64,000 bases of DNA, from assembly GCA_001899715.1 (NCBI GenBank), contig MKWI01000006.1, forward strand, positions 1 to 64,000. The letters are read 5' to 3'. This DNA comes from Sphingobium sp. 66-54. Lineage in GTDB: Bacteria > Pseudomonadota > Alphaproteobacteria > Sphingomonadales > Sphingomonadaceae. The translations under genes and the position numbers were made by a program. A model generated the notes under the pieces. It did not search any database, was not told the DNA's origin, and worked only from the letters and a program-made list of their open reading frames with translations. Every line of letters starts with the position of its first letter. The stretch's first letter is position 1. Positions 45,935 through 54,520 of this stretch are shown one piece after another.

Positions 45935-47539
45935 TCACGGCACCAGCACCGTATCCTGCGCCTCCGGCAGCATATCGGGATAATCGAGCGTATAATGCAG
46001 GCCCCGGCTCTCCTTGCGGCGCAGCGCCGAGCGGATGATGAGCCGGGCGACTTCCAGCAGATTGCGCAACTCGATGAGGTCGGCCGTCACGCGGAAGTTG
46101 CCGTAATAATCGTCCACCTCGCGCTGGAGCAGATCGGCGCGGTGCTGGGCGCGTTCCAGCCGCTTGGTAGTGCGGACGATGCCGACATAGTCCCACATGA
46201 AGCGGCGGATTTCCTTCCAGTTGTGGTGGACGATCACCTCCTCGTCGCTGTCGGTCACGCGGCTCTCGTCCCACGGCCGGATCGGCGGCGGGGGCGGCAG
46301 CGCTTCCCAATGGGCGCGGATGTGGTTGGCGGCCGCCTCACCGAACACGAAGCATTCGAGCAGCGAGTTGGAGGCAAGGCGGTTGGCGCCGTGCAGCCCG
46401 CTCTCCGTCACCTCGCCCGCCGCATAAAGGCCGGGCAGGTCGGTGCAGCCATCGAGGTCGATCACCACGCCGCCGCAGGTGTAGTGCTGCGCTGGCACCA
46501 CCGGGATCGGCTCCCTGGTGATGTCGATGCCCAGATCGAGCAGCCGCGCGTAGATGGTCGGGAAATGCTCCTTGATGAACGCGGCCGGCTTGTGGCTGAT
46601 GTCGAGATGGACATAATCGAGGCCGAGCCGCTTGATCTCATGGTCGATGGCGCGGGCGACGATATCGCGCGGGGCCAGTTCGCCGCGCGCGTCAAACCGG
46701 TCCATGAACCGCTCGCCACCGCCAGGCACGCCGGTCGGCAGCTTCAGGAGCCCGCCCTCGCCGCGCATCGCCTCGGTGATGAGGAAGTTCTTGACCTCCA
46801 GATTGTAGAGGCAGGTCGGGTGGAACTGCATCATCTCCATATTGGAGACGCGGCAGCCCGCGCGCCACGCCATGGCGATGCCGTCCCCGGTCGCCCCGCG
46901 CGGCGCCGTGGAAAAAAGATAGGTGCGTCCCGCCCCGCCCGACGCAAGGACGGTCGCCCGCGCCACGAAGGCGTCCACCCGCCCCTCACGCTTGTTGAGC
47001 GCATAGACGCCCCACACATGGCCATCGCCCGAATATTGCTCGCCATGGCGGGAGGTGATGAGGTCGATGGCGACCATATCCTCCAGCAGCGTGATGTTGG
47101 GGTTTGCACGCGCCGCCGCGAGCAGCGCCACCTGCACCGCGTGGCCGGTCGCATCATCGACATGGACGATGCGGCGATGGGAGTGGCCGCCCTCGCGCGT
47201 CAGATGCCAGCGCTCGCCGAACTCCGCGCCATCGTTGAACGGCACACCGAGCGCCGCGAGCCGCTCGATCGCCGCCGGGGCTTCGGAGACGACGAACTCC
47301 ACCGTCGCGCGGTCGTTCAGACCGGCGCCCGCGATCATCGTATCCTCGACATGCGCGGCAAAGCTGTCGCCCGCGTCCAGCACCGCGGCGATGCCGCCCT
47401 GCGCCCAGTTGGTCGATCCCCCGTCCAGCGCGCCCTTGGCGAGCACCAGCACCTTGTGGCTCTGTGCCAGATTGATCGCGGCGGTCAGCCCGGCCGCACC
47501 GGACCCGATGATGACGACGTCATAATTGGAAATGGTCAT
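45935..47539 (-). CDS. nadB: L-aspartate oxidase
   Basis: A 534-residue FAD enzyme that oxidises aspartate to iminoaspartate for NAD synthesis. It shows the dinucleotide motif YDVVIIGSGAAGLTAAINLA, GSTNWAQGGIAAVL, GGHSHRRIVH, PTGVPGGGERFMDRFD and TCGGVVIDLDGCTDLPGLYAAGEV. The tracked start is 40 codons early; the ATG at 47539 (MTISNYDVV) matches the family. nadA and nadC are not adjacent. Confidence 0.95.
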   Translation of the reverse strand: MTISNYDVVIIGSGAAGLTAAINLAQSHKVLVLAKGALDGGSTNWAQGGIAAVLDAGDSFAAHVEDTMIAGAGLNDRATVEFVVSEAPAAIERLAALGVPFNDGAEFGERWHLTREGGHSHRRIVHVDDATGHAVQVALLAAARANPNITLLEDMVAIDLITSRHGEQYSGDGHVWGVYALNKREGRVDAFVARATVLASGGAGRTYLFSTAPRGATGDGIAMAWRAGCRVSNMEMMQFHPTCLYNLEVKNFLITEAMRGEGGLLKLPTGVPGGGERFMDRFDARGELAPRDIVARAIDHEIKRLGLDYVHLDISHKPAAFIKEHFPTIYARLLDLGIDITREPIPVVPAQHYTCGGVVIDLDGCTDLPGLYAAGEVTESGLHGANRLASNSLLECFVFGEAAANHIRAHWEALPPPPPIRPWDESRVTDSDEEVIVHHNWKEIRRFMWDYVGIVRTTKRLERAQHRADLLQREVDDYYGNFRVTADLIELRNLLEVARLIIRSALRRKESRGLHYTLDYPDMLPEAQDTVLVP

Positions 47540-47839
47540 GCGCACGCTTCTTGTCGGCCGCCGACCCGATTGCGGCGGGCACCCGATCCCTAACCGCCGC
47601 CGGCGGCTTTGGGAAGGGATGGGCGTGCCCCTGCCGGCGCCGCAGAGCCGGGCATGCATGAACGCAGCCTCGCCCGGATCGCGGTCTGTTTCAAAATGAG
47701 ATGGTTAAGATATGGTGAAGAAGTGGTCAGACATGCTATAGGGCTGACTCACGGGGTAGCGGAAGGCCCCTGGGAAATCGGACACGCTACCCTTGGGCAC
47801 AGCCTTCGGCGCTAGTCTGTTCAATGTGGGAGAATGGAA
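47540..47839. other. 300-base upstream region of the second PEPxxWA gene
   Basis: It lies between the divergent nadB and PEPxxWA genes. It contains a hairpin-forming inverted repeat (47754-47792) close to the PEPxxWA start. No ORF with family resemblance. Confidence 0.5.
47754..47792 (+). promoter_or_regulatory. Inverted repeat in the leader of the second PEPxxWA gene
   Basis: GGGTAGCG and CGCTACCC form a perfect 8-bp stem around 23 bases, ending 47 bases before the chosen ATG. It could be a regulator site or an mRNA leader structure; no known riboswitch was recognised. Confidence 0.35.
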
Positions 47840-48496
47840 ATGGGTAAAACGAAGAGCATGCTGCTCGCCGCTGTTGCGGCTGCGGCATTTGCGATGCCAG
47901 CCAGTGCGACGCTGACGGTCAATTTTGGGGGCGCTTCAGCTCCCATCAGCGGCGTTTCCGGTACCAATGACTTTGAGTTCGACCTTGCTGCCTTGACTCC
48001 GAGCCTGACTCACTACGTCACGAACTTCTCGAGCGTCATAGTGTCGGATGCGCCGGTTACGATCAGCGTCTACAAGATGGGCGCGGAGAGCGGCGACACG
48101 AACTGGGTGCAGATCAACGGCACCAATTATGGCGAAAGCAACGAGACCTGGGCCCTTGGCAATATCTTCCTGACCTCGTTCGACCAAGGCAACGGCGCCT
48201 TGGGTGGTGAGATCAAGTTCACCGGCACCGGTCTGGATGGTACGTTCTACGACCTCGTCGGCAGCGGCCAGGTCGCCGTGTTCCTCCCGACTGGGGTGAG
48301 CGGCAGCTACTCGAACAACAGCCTCTATTTCGGCTTCAACGACTCGGGCAGCGCCGATGGCGATTTCGACGACTACGTCATCCGCATCACCTCCTCCCCG
48401 GTTCCCGAGCCGGCGACTTGGGCGATGATGGTGCTGGGCCTCGGGCTGGTGGGTGCCGGCATGCGCCGCCGCCGCACGACGGTCAGCTTCGTCTGA
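47840..48496 (+). CDS. PEPxxWA-CTERM sorting domain protein (exported)
   Basis: A 218-residue exported protein. The ATG at 47840 is preferred to 47834 because GGGAG then has normal spacing. Signal peptide: SMLLAAVAAAAFAMPASA. The passenger is a Gly/Ser/Asn-rich beta domain. The end is SSPVPEPATWAMMVLGLGLVGAGMRRRR, a complete PEPxxWA-CTERM signal. Its ribosome-site context (AATGTGGGAGA) resembles that of the first PEPxxWA gene (AATGTGGGAAGG), which hints at shared control. Passenger function unknown. A terminator follows. Confidence 0.9.
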   Translation: MGKTKSMLLAAVAAAAFAMPASATLTVNFGGASAPISGVSGTNDFEFDLAALTPSLTHYVTNFSSVIVSDAPVTISVYKMGAESGDTNWVQINGTNYGESNETWALGNIFLTSFDQGNGALGGEIKFTGTGLDGTFYDLVGSGQVAVFLPTGVSGSYSNNSLYFGFNDSGSADGDFDDYVIRITSSPVPEPATWAMMVLGLGLVGAGMRRRRTTVSFV

Positions 48497-48800
48497 ACCG
48501 ACTCGCGAAAGCGATCATGAACAAGGGAAGGGCCGCCGGTCGGATGATCGGCGGCCCTTCTTATTGTCGGCCCGCTTCAACCGGTGTCGCTCCGGTCGTG
48601 AAACAGGCGTCATCCTATCCTCCCGCTCCGGCATAGGACGTGCGCACACAACCGATGGATCGGGATTCAGACGTGTCAGCCACCTTTGCTCGCGACCGCC
48701 CGCTTCCCTGCACTGGCCGACCCAGCGCCTCGCGAATATCATGACAGCCGTATAGAGAAGCGATGCTGACAGATCGCCGCCCCGGCAGCGCAGCACCTGC
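48497..48800. other. 304-base intergenic region between convergent genes
   Basis: It holds the terminator of the PEPxxWA gene (48527-48563). The rest, up to the stop of the CHAD gene, shows nothing that I can assign. Confidence 0.5.
48527..48563 (+). terminator. Rho-independent terminator after the second PEPxxWA gene
   Basis: The stem GAAGGGCCGCCG / CGGCGGCCCTTC is a perfect 12 bp with a 10-base loop, followed by TTATTG. It lies 30 bases after the stop. Confidence 0.85.
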
Positions 48801-49688
48801 TCAGGCGCTCCCTGGACTATCCACCCATCGGCGCCACCGGATCGCCCATTTATCGGCAATTCCGCGCGACTTCCCGCCGAACAGTCGCTTCCCCAACGTG
48901 ATCGCCTGCATGTCCAGCGCCTCGATCCGGCGATGGGCTCGCGCCACCAGTCGCATCATCGCCTCGGCTTCGTCGCCCCGCGCGCGGGAGCTAGCCAAGG
49001 TTTCCAGCAGGAGATCCAGATCGTGCCGCTCACCGAGCAGATCGCAGAGTCTCACGACCCGCTTTGCCCGCTTGCCGGCCTCGTCCTCGGCGACACCACG
49101 CAACAGGCGCATATGCTGCCAGTGATATTTGGCCTGCTTGCGCCACTCGTGGCCCGCCTCGGCATCAGCCGTCGCCTCGAACGTCTTCATCGCGCGACGG
49201 GCGGCCTTGATTGTGCGGGTGAAGCCCGCCGCCAGCGCATCCCAGCCATCGGCGTTCACCGCCCAGCTCGCCGCGCGCACCCGTGCCGCCAGCAGAGGCG
49301 CCACGCAACGATCCAGCGCCGCGCGCGCCGTGGCCTCGTCAGCATGATCGGGCGGCAAGGCGGTGCGCAGCGATGCAATCGCCGCCCCATCGCTGCCCGC
49401 CAACCTTGCCAGCGTATCGGCGAGCACGGCGCCATCGCGCACGCCGGCCAGTTGTCGGGCGATATCCCGCAGCGCCGCATTCTCCGCCGCGAAGGACGGA
49501 AAGGCCGGCCGCACCAGCCGAATCAGTCCACGCAGCGCCTTGCAGCGCCGCCGCACTTCGTGGACCACGCGCCCCGGCGGCCGCTCGGCCGCGCGGATCG
49601 CCGCCAACGCCGCATCCAGCTCCGCACAGGCGATCCGCCGCACCGCGCTTTCGACCGTCTCGTCCGATGGCTGAAAGCGGAAGGCCAT
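48801..49688 (-). CDS. CHAD domain-containing protein
   Basis: A 295-residue, largely alpha-helical protein rich in Arg and His on its helices. VRRIACAELDAALAAIRA, VHEVRRRCKALRGLIRLVRP, RDGAVLADTLARLAG, HEWRKQAKYHWQHMRLL and LLGERHDLDLLLETL follow the CHAD pattern of two four-helix bundles with conserved His/Arg/Lys. CHAD proteins bind polyphosphate; no CYTH domain is fused here. It lies downstream of polA on the same strand, separated by a partial copy of the inverted-repeat element. Confidence 0.88.
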   Translation of the reverse strand: MAFRFQPSDETVESAVRRIACAELDAALAAIRAAERPPGRVVHEVRRRCKALRGLIRLVRPAFPSFAAENAALRDIARQLAGVRDGAVLADTLARLAGSDGAAIASLRTALPPDHADEATARAALDRCVAPLLAARVRAASWAVNADGWDALAAGFTRTIKAARRAMKTFEATADAEAGHEWRKQAKYHWQHMRLLRGVAEDEAGKRAKRVVRLCDLLGERHDLDLLLETLASSRARGDEAEAMMRLVARAHRRIEALDMQAITLGKRLFGGKSRGIADKWAIRWRRWVDSPGSA

Positions 49689-49730
49689 GGCTTAGGACAG
49701 GTCGCCGTTCAGTTCAGGGCGAGCCGACAA

Positions 49731-49839
49731 TGGCGATTTTTCGCGACCCGGAGCACAGCCTGCTTTCAGTATGCAAGCACCGAAAGCGCTGAAAAGCGGC
49801 GTTTGCAGGCCGGCATAGGGTGAATGGCGGCCCATCCTA
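49731..49839 (+). repeat. Dispersed inverted-repeat element, copy 3 (5'-truncated)
   Basis: About 109 bases aligning with the right two-thirds of the copy at 56904-57066: ATGGCGATTTTTCGCGACCC, GGAGC.CAG, AAGCACCG.AAGCG, TTTGCAGGCCGGC, and the end GAATGGCGGCCCATCCTA. The left terminal repeat is missing. Its last bases provide the TAG stop codon of polA on the other strand. Confidence 0.75.
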
Positions 49840-52629
49840 ATGCGCGGCGCCCCAGCTCGGCCCGGTGCCGATCTCCACGCCCAGCGGAATGGAGAGCCGC
49901 ACCATCGGCTCGGCGGCGCCGGCCATTACGGTGCGGATGATCGGCGTGGCGGCCTCAACCTCCTCGTCCGCCACCTCGAACACCAGCTCGTCATGCACCT
50001 GCAACAGCATCCTGGTGCGGGTGAGCCCGGCCTGCGCCAGCGCCGGCCCCATGCGGGCCATGGCACGCTTGATGATGTCCGCGCTGGTGCCCTGGATCGG
50101 CGCGTTGATCGCCGCGCGCTCGGCGCCCTGGCGGATATGCTGGACGGAGGCGCGGATCTGCGGGAACCATGTCTTGCGGCCGAACAAAGTCTCGGTGTGG
50201 CCGTTGTGCCGCGCCTTCTCCAGCGTCTCGTTGATGTAGGCGGAGATGCCGGGAAAGCGCTCGAAATAGCGGTTTATCATCGCCTGCGCCTCCTCCGGAT
50301 CAATCTCCAGCCGCCCGGCGAGACCCCAGCGCGAAATGCCGTAGAGGATGGCGAAGTTGATCGTCTTGGCACGCGCGCGCGTGTCGCGGTTGATCTCGCC
50401 GAACAGTTCCTTGGCGGTCGCGGCGTGAATATCCTCACCGCGCAGGAACGCCTCGCGCAGCGGCGGCACGTCCGCCATATGCGCCGCCAGCCGCAGCTCG
50501 ATCTGGCTGTAGTCCGCCGCGAGGATGACATGGCCCGGCTCGGCGATGAAGGCATCGCGAATCTGCCGGCCCACCTCGGTGCGGATCGGAATGTTCTGGA
50601 GATTGGGATCGGTGGAGGAGAGCCGCCCGGTCTGCGCGCCGGTGAGGCTATAACTGGTGTGCACGCGGCCCGTCACCGGGTTGATCTGCGCCTGCAACGC
50701 ATCGGTGTAGGTGGACTTGAGCTTGGCAAGCTGCCGCCAATCGAGCACCAACCCGGCGATCTTGACGCCCTCGGCCTTCATCTTCTCCAGCACGGTCACA
50801 TCGGTCGAATAAGCGCCGGACTTGCCCTTCTTGCCGCCCTTGAGACCCATCTTGTCGAACAGGATCGCGCCGAGTTGCTGGGTGGAGCCGATGGCGAAGG
50901 GCTGCCCCGCCTCCGCCTGAATCTCCTCCTCCAGCCGTGCCATGTCCTGGGCGAACTGGCCGGAGAGGCGCGAGAGCTGCTCGCGATCCACCTTGATCCC
51001 CGCGCGCTCCATGCGGGCGACGACCGGGATGAGCGGCCGGTCGACCAGCTCGTAGATGCGCGTCGCGCCTTCCTGCGACAGGCGCGGCTTGAAGCGGGTC
51101 CACAGCCGCCACGTCACGTCCGCATCCTCGCCGCCGTAGCGGGTCGCGGCACCAAGCGGCACCTGCGCGAAGCTGATCGCCTTCCTGCCGGTGCCGGCCA
51201 CGTCCTTGAAGCTGATGCACGTGTGCTCCAGCACGGCGTGCGCTACCTCATCCATGCCATGCCCGGCGAGCGACTGGCCGGCGTCGAGATCGAAGCTCAT
51301 CACCATCGTGTCGTCGAGGGGGCTGATGTCGAGACCGTGCCGGGCCAGCACGTTGATGTCATATTTGATGTTGTGGCCGATCTTGAGCACGCCGGGGTCG
51401 CAGAATAGCGGCCGGAGCCGTGCGACCACCTCCGCCAGCGGAAGCTGCGGTGGCACCTCGCCGAACATGTCGTCGCTGCTGCGGTGGCCGAGCGGAATAT
51501 AGCAGGCACGGCCCGGCGCGGTGGCAAGGCAGATGCCGACAAGATTGGCGGCGATGCTGTCCAGCGCGTCCGTCTCGGTATCAACGGCGATGATGCCGCT
51601 GGCGTAGCTCTGCGCAATCCAGTGCTCCAGCCGCTCGATGGTCGTCACCGTCTCGTAGGAATCGCAGTCGATCGGCGGCAGCGGCACGAAATCGGGCACG
51701 CCGGGATCGGCCGTGGCGGCGGCCGCAGCAACCGGATCGGGCTTCTCCCGCCCCGGCGCGTGCGCAGCCATGCGCGAGAGCAATGTCTTGAAGCCCTGAT
51801 CCTCCAGAAACGCGCGCAGCGGCTCGGGCGGAATCCCATCGAGCCGCAATTCCTCCAGCATATGCGGCAGCGGCACTTCCTGATGCAGCGTCACCAGCTC
51901 GCGGGAGAGGCGAGCGAGCGCTTCATGCTCGATCAGCCGTTCCTTGAGCCTGGAGGGCTTCATCGCCGGCGCAGCGGCCAGCACCGCGTCGAGATCGCCA
52001 TATTCGCCGATCAGCTTGGCGGCCGTCTTGGCACCCACCCCCGGCACGCCCGGCACATTGTCCACGCTGTCGCCCATCAGCGCCAGCACGTCACCCAGCT
52101 TCTCGGGCGGCACGCCGAACTTGTCCATCACATAGGTCGGCCCGCGCCGCTCGTTCTTCATCGTGTCGAGCATGTCGACGCCCGGCTGGATGAGTTGCGC
52201 CAGATCCTTGTCGGAGGAGACGATGGTCACGTCCCACCCCGCCGCGACCGCCTGCACCGTGTAGGTGGCGATGATATCGTCCGCCTCGAACCCGTCCTCC
52301 TCGATGCAGGGCAGCGAGAAGGCGCGCGTCGCCTCGCGGATCAGCGGGAATTGCGGGACGAGATCTTCCGGCGCCGGCGGCCGGTTGGCCTTATATTGAT
52401 CGTAGAGATCGTTGCGGAAGGTGTGCGAGCCCTTGTCCAGCACCACCGCGAGGTGGGTCGGCCCCTCCTCCTTGTCGAGCGCGTCAGCCAGCTTCCAGAG
52501 CATGGTAGTATAGCCGTAAACGGCCCCCACGTTCAGCCCGTGCCGGTTGGTCAGCGGCGGAAGCTGGTGATAGGCGCGGAAGATGTAGCTGCTTCCGTCG
52601 ACGAGATAGAGGTGATTCCGGGAACTCAT
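49837..52629 (-). CDS. polA: DNA polymerase I
   Basis: A 930-residue replication and repair enzyme. Residues about 1-290 are the 5'-3' exonuclease (HLYLVDGSSYIFRAYHQLPPL, then GVPGVGAKTAAKLI). The middle is a 3'-5' exonuclease with acidic motifs retained (GIIAVDTETDALDS, IGHNIKYDINVLARHG). The polymerase has ADYSQIELRLAAHM (motif A), RARAKTINFAILYGISRWGLA (finger helix) and LLQVHDELVFEV (motif C). The start at 52629 (MSSRNHLYLVDG) is chosen over the tracked one. The natural C-terminus (WGAAH) is followed at once by a TAG that belongs to a repeat element. Confidence 0.97.
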   Translation of the reverse strand: MSSRNHLYLVDGSSYIFRAYHQLPPLTNRHGLNVGAVYGYTTMLWKLADALDKEEGPTHLAVVLDKGSHTFRNDLYDQYKANRPPAPEDLVPQFPLIREATRAFSLPCIEEDGFEADDIIATYTVQAVAAGWDVTIVSSDKDLAQLIQPGVDMLDTMKNERRGPTYVMDKFGVPPEKLGDVLALMGDSVDNVPGVPGVGAKTAAKLIGEYGDLDAVLAAAPAMKPSRLKERLIEHEALARLSRELVTLHQEVPLPHMLEELRLDGIPPEPLRAFLEDQGFKTLLSRMAAHAPGREKPDPVAAAAATADPGVPDFVPLPPIDCDSYETVTTIERLEHWIAQSYASGIIAVDTETDALDSIAANLVGICLATAPGRACYIPLGHRSSDDMFGEVPPQLPLAEVVARLRPLFCDPGVLKIGHNIKYDINVLARHGLDISPLDDTMVMSFDLDAGQSLAGHGMDEVAHAVLEHTCISFKDVAGTGRKAISFAQVPLGAATRYGGEDADVTWRLWTRFKPRLSQEGATRIYELVDRPLIPVVARMERAGIKVDREQLSRLSGQFAQDMARLEEEIQAEAGQPFAIGSTQQLGAILFDKMGLKGGKKGKSGAYSTDVTVLEKMKAEGVKIAGLVLDWRQLAKLKSTYTDALQAQINPVTGRVHTSYSLTGAQTGRLSSTDPNLQNIPIRTEVGRQIRDAFIAEPGHVILAADYSQIELRLAAHMADVPPLREAFLRGEDIHAATAKELFGEINRDTRARAKTINFAILYGISRWGLAGRLEIDPEEAQAMINRYFERFPGISAYINETLEKARHNGHTETLFGRKTWFPQIRASVQHIRQGAERAAINAPIQGTSADIIKRAMARMGPALAQAGLTRTRMLLQVHDELVFEVADEEVEAATPIIRTVMAGAAEPMVRLSIPLGVEIGTGPSWGAAH

Positions 52630-52699
52630 GGCGCAGGGGATAGCGCGGCCCGGCGGGGGATGCCAGCGGCGAGCCGGCCGCACCCCCATTCCTCCATCC

Positions 52700-53602
52700 T
52701 CAGGCAACGGCAGCGTCCACGCGGGGCTTCACCGGGATGCGCAGGTAACGCACGCCGTTCGCCTCCGCCTCGGGGAAGCGGCCGGCGCGGATGTTCACCT
52801 GGATGGAGGGGAGCAGCAGCCTGGGCACCGCCAGACCCGCGTCGCGCGCCTCACGCATCGCCACGAAATCATCCTCGGATACGCCGTCATGCACATGCAC
52901 GCTGGTGCGCCGCTGCTCGGCGACCGTGGTCTCCCAGCGATACTCGTCACGGCCGGGCGCCTTGTAATCATGGCACAGGAACAGCCGCGTCTCGCCGGGC
53001 AGGCTCAGCAGCCGGCGGATCGAGCGATAGAGCGTGCGCGCGTCGCCGCCGGGGAAGTCGGCGCGGGCGGTGCCATAGTCCGGCATGAACAGCGTATCGC
53101 CCACGAACACCGCGTCGCCGATGCGATAGGCCATGTCTGCCGGCGTGTGACCCGGCACGTGCATCGCCTCCACGGTGAGCGCCCCGAGCGCGAACCGCTC
53201 GCCATCCGCGATCAATCGGTCGAAGTCGGAGCCGTCAGTCCTGAGGTCGGTCATCGCAAAAACCGGACGGAAGATGCGCTGCACGTCGCGGATATGCGCG
53301 CCGATGCCGATCCAGCCGCCGCTGCGTGCCTTGATATAGGGCGCGGCCGAAAGATGGTCGGCATGGGCGTGCGTCTCCAGGATCATGGCGATGCGCCAGC
53401 CGCGCGCTTGCGCCGTGGCGACGATCCGCTCGGCCGAGCGGATATCCGCCTCGCCCGAAGCCAGATCGAAATCCAGCACCGGGTCGATCACCGCCGCATC
53501 ACCCGTGGCGGGATCGGCGACCAGATAGCTGATCGTGTTGGTGGGTTCGTCGAAGAACGCTTCGATCACGGGGCCGGAAGCGGGGGACGGATGCGCGGAC
53601 AT
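52700..53602 (-). CDS. MBL-fold persulfide dioxygenase/sulfurtransferase-like hydrolase (Blh/ETHE1 type)
   Basis: A 300-residue metallo-beta-lactamase-fold enzyme. The metal motif is THAHADHLSA (H-x-H-x-DH), with HVPGHTPAD and GDTLFMPDYGTARADFPGG, close to ETHE1/Blh proteins that oxidise glutathione persulfide. It also has CHDYKAPGRDEYRWETTVAEQ, typical of that group. The ATG at 53602 has AGGAG 6 bases upstream. It diverges from a BigR/SqrR-like repressor across a 75-base spacer with inverted repeats, so it is probably induced by sulfide or persulfide. Confidence 0.9.
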   Translation of the reverse strand: MSAHPSPASGPVIEAFFDEPTNTISYLVADPATGDAAVIDPVLDFDLASGEADIRSAERIVATAQARGWRIAMILETHAHADHLSAAPYIKARSGGWIGIGAHIRDVQRIFRPVFAMTDLRTDGSDFDRLIADGERFALGALTVEAMHVPGHTPADMAYRIGDAVFVGDTLFMPDYGTARADFPGGDARTLYRSIRRLLSLPGETRLFLCHDYKAPGRDEYRWETTVAEQRRTSVHVHDGVSEDDFVAMREARDAGLAVPRLLLPSIQVNIRAGRFPEAEANGVRYLRIPVKPRVDAAVA

Positions 53603-53634
53603 ACGATTCTCCTCTTTCATGCCTTGACTATATA

Positions 53635-53663
53635 TTAGAATAATCTAAATTAGCAATATCTAA
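53635..53663. promoter_or_regulatory. Tandem inverted repeats, likely BigR/SqrR operator
   Basis: Two 14-base units one base apart: TTAGAATAATCTAA (perfect TTAGA-N4-TCTAA) and TTAGCAATATCTAA. The AT-rich palindromes stand out in GC-rich DNA and sit in the spacer between the divergent MBL and ArsR-type genes, where a BigR-type repressor would bind both promoters. Confidence 0.7.
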
Positions 53664-53677
53664 AGGAAAGAGACGCA

Positions 53678-53992
53678 ATGCCCGCTGCCCCGATGGATAT
53701 GGCCACGTTTGAAAGAAAGGCCGGCGAGGTCGCCGAGCGGCTGAAGGCGATGGCCAATGGCCGCCGCCTGATGGTGCTCTGCAAGCTCACCGAGCAGGGC
53801 GAGATGACGGTGGGCGATCTGGCCGATGCGGTCGGGCTCTCGTCCTCCGCCCTCTCCCAGCATCTGGCAAAGATGCGGGAGGAAGGGCTCGTCACCTACC
53901 GGCGGGAGAGCCAGACGCTCTGGTATCGCATGGCCGACGCACGGACCGAGGCGCTGCTCGCCACCCTTTATGACCTCTACTGCAAGGAGTGA
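53678..53992 (+). CDS. ArsR-family persulfide-responsive repressor (BigR/SqrR-like)
   Basis: A 104-residue winged-helix repressor: RLKAMANGRRLMVLCKLTEQGEMTVGDLADAVGLSSSALSQHLAKMREEGLVTYRRESQTLWYRM. It has exactly two cysteines, C35 and C102, at spacing close to the pair that forms a di- or tetrasulfide in BigR and SqrR. That, plus MBL, rhodanese and TauE neighbours, makes a sulfide/persulfide sensor the best reading. An AGGAAA site precedes the ATG. Its stop overlaps the rhodanese start by 4 bases. Confidence 0.88.
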   Translation: MPAAPMDMATFERKAGEVAERLKAMANGRRLMVLCKLTEQGEMTVGDLADAVGLSSSALSQHLAKMREEGLVTYRRESQTLWYRMADARTEALLATLYDLYCKE

Positions 53993-54513
53993 CTCTCATG
54001 GCGATCGAAACCCTCTCCCCCGCCGACGCGCAGGCCGCGATCAAGGCCGGCGCCACGCTGGTCGATATCCGCGCGGCGGACGAACATGCCCGCGAGCATA
54101 TTGCCGGTGCCGTCAACATGCCGCTCGACCGGCTGGATTGCAGCGCTCTGCCCGAGGGCGCGGTGATCTTCCACTGCCGCTCGGGCATGCGCACCCGTTC
54201 CAACGCCGATGCGCTGGCCGCTGCCGCGCAGGGCCGGGCCTGCTATATTCTCGATGGCGGGATCGACAACTGGCGGGCCTGCGGTCAGGCCACCGCGGTG
54301 GACCGCAAGCAGCCGCTGGAGCTGATGCGGCAGGTTAAGCTTGCCGCCGGCGGACTGGTGCTGCTCGGCGTCGTGCTGGGTTTCCTCGTCGCACCGCCCT
54401 TCTTCGCCCTCTCCGCCTTCGTCGGCGCCGGGCTGATGCTGGCGGGGGCGACCGGCTGGTGCGGCCTTGCCCACATGCTGCGCCACATGCCCTGGAACCG
54501 CGCGCTGGCCTGA
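53989..54513 (+). CDS. Rhodanese-like sulfurtransferase with DUF2892 membrane domain
   Basis: A 174-residue protein. Residues 1-100 are a rhodanese domain with the active-site loop CRSGMRT, catalytic C60, preceded by LVDIRAADEHAREHIAGAVNMPL. The C-terminal part has two membrane segments (LAAGGLVLLGVVLGFLV, FFALSAFVGAGLMLAGATGWCGLAHML), the DUF2892-type tail. It would handle persulfide sulfur at the inner face of the membrane. ATGA overlap with bigR; 8 bases before the TauE gene. Confidence 0.9.
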   Translation: MTLMAIETLSPADAQAAIKAGATLVDIRAADEHAREHIAGAVNMPLDRLDCSALPEGAVIFHCRSGMRTRSNADALAAAAQGRACYILDGGIDNWRACGQATAVDRKQPLELMRQVKLAAGGLVLLGVVLGFLVAPPFFALSAFVGAGLMLAGATGWCGLAHMLRHMPWNRALA

Positions 54514-54520
54514 GCCGGGC

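Noticed and set aside
45812-47593. 593-aa plus-strand ORF opposite nadB
   Set aside because: Shadow; nadB motifs on the other strand are complete.
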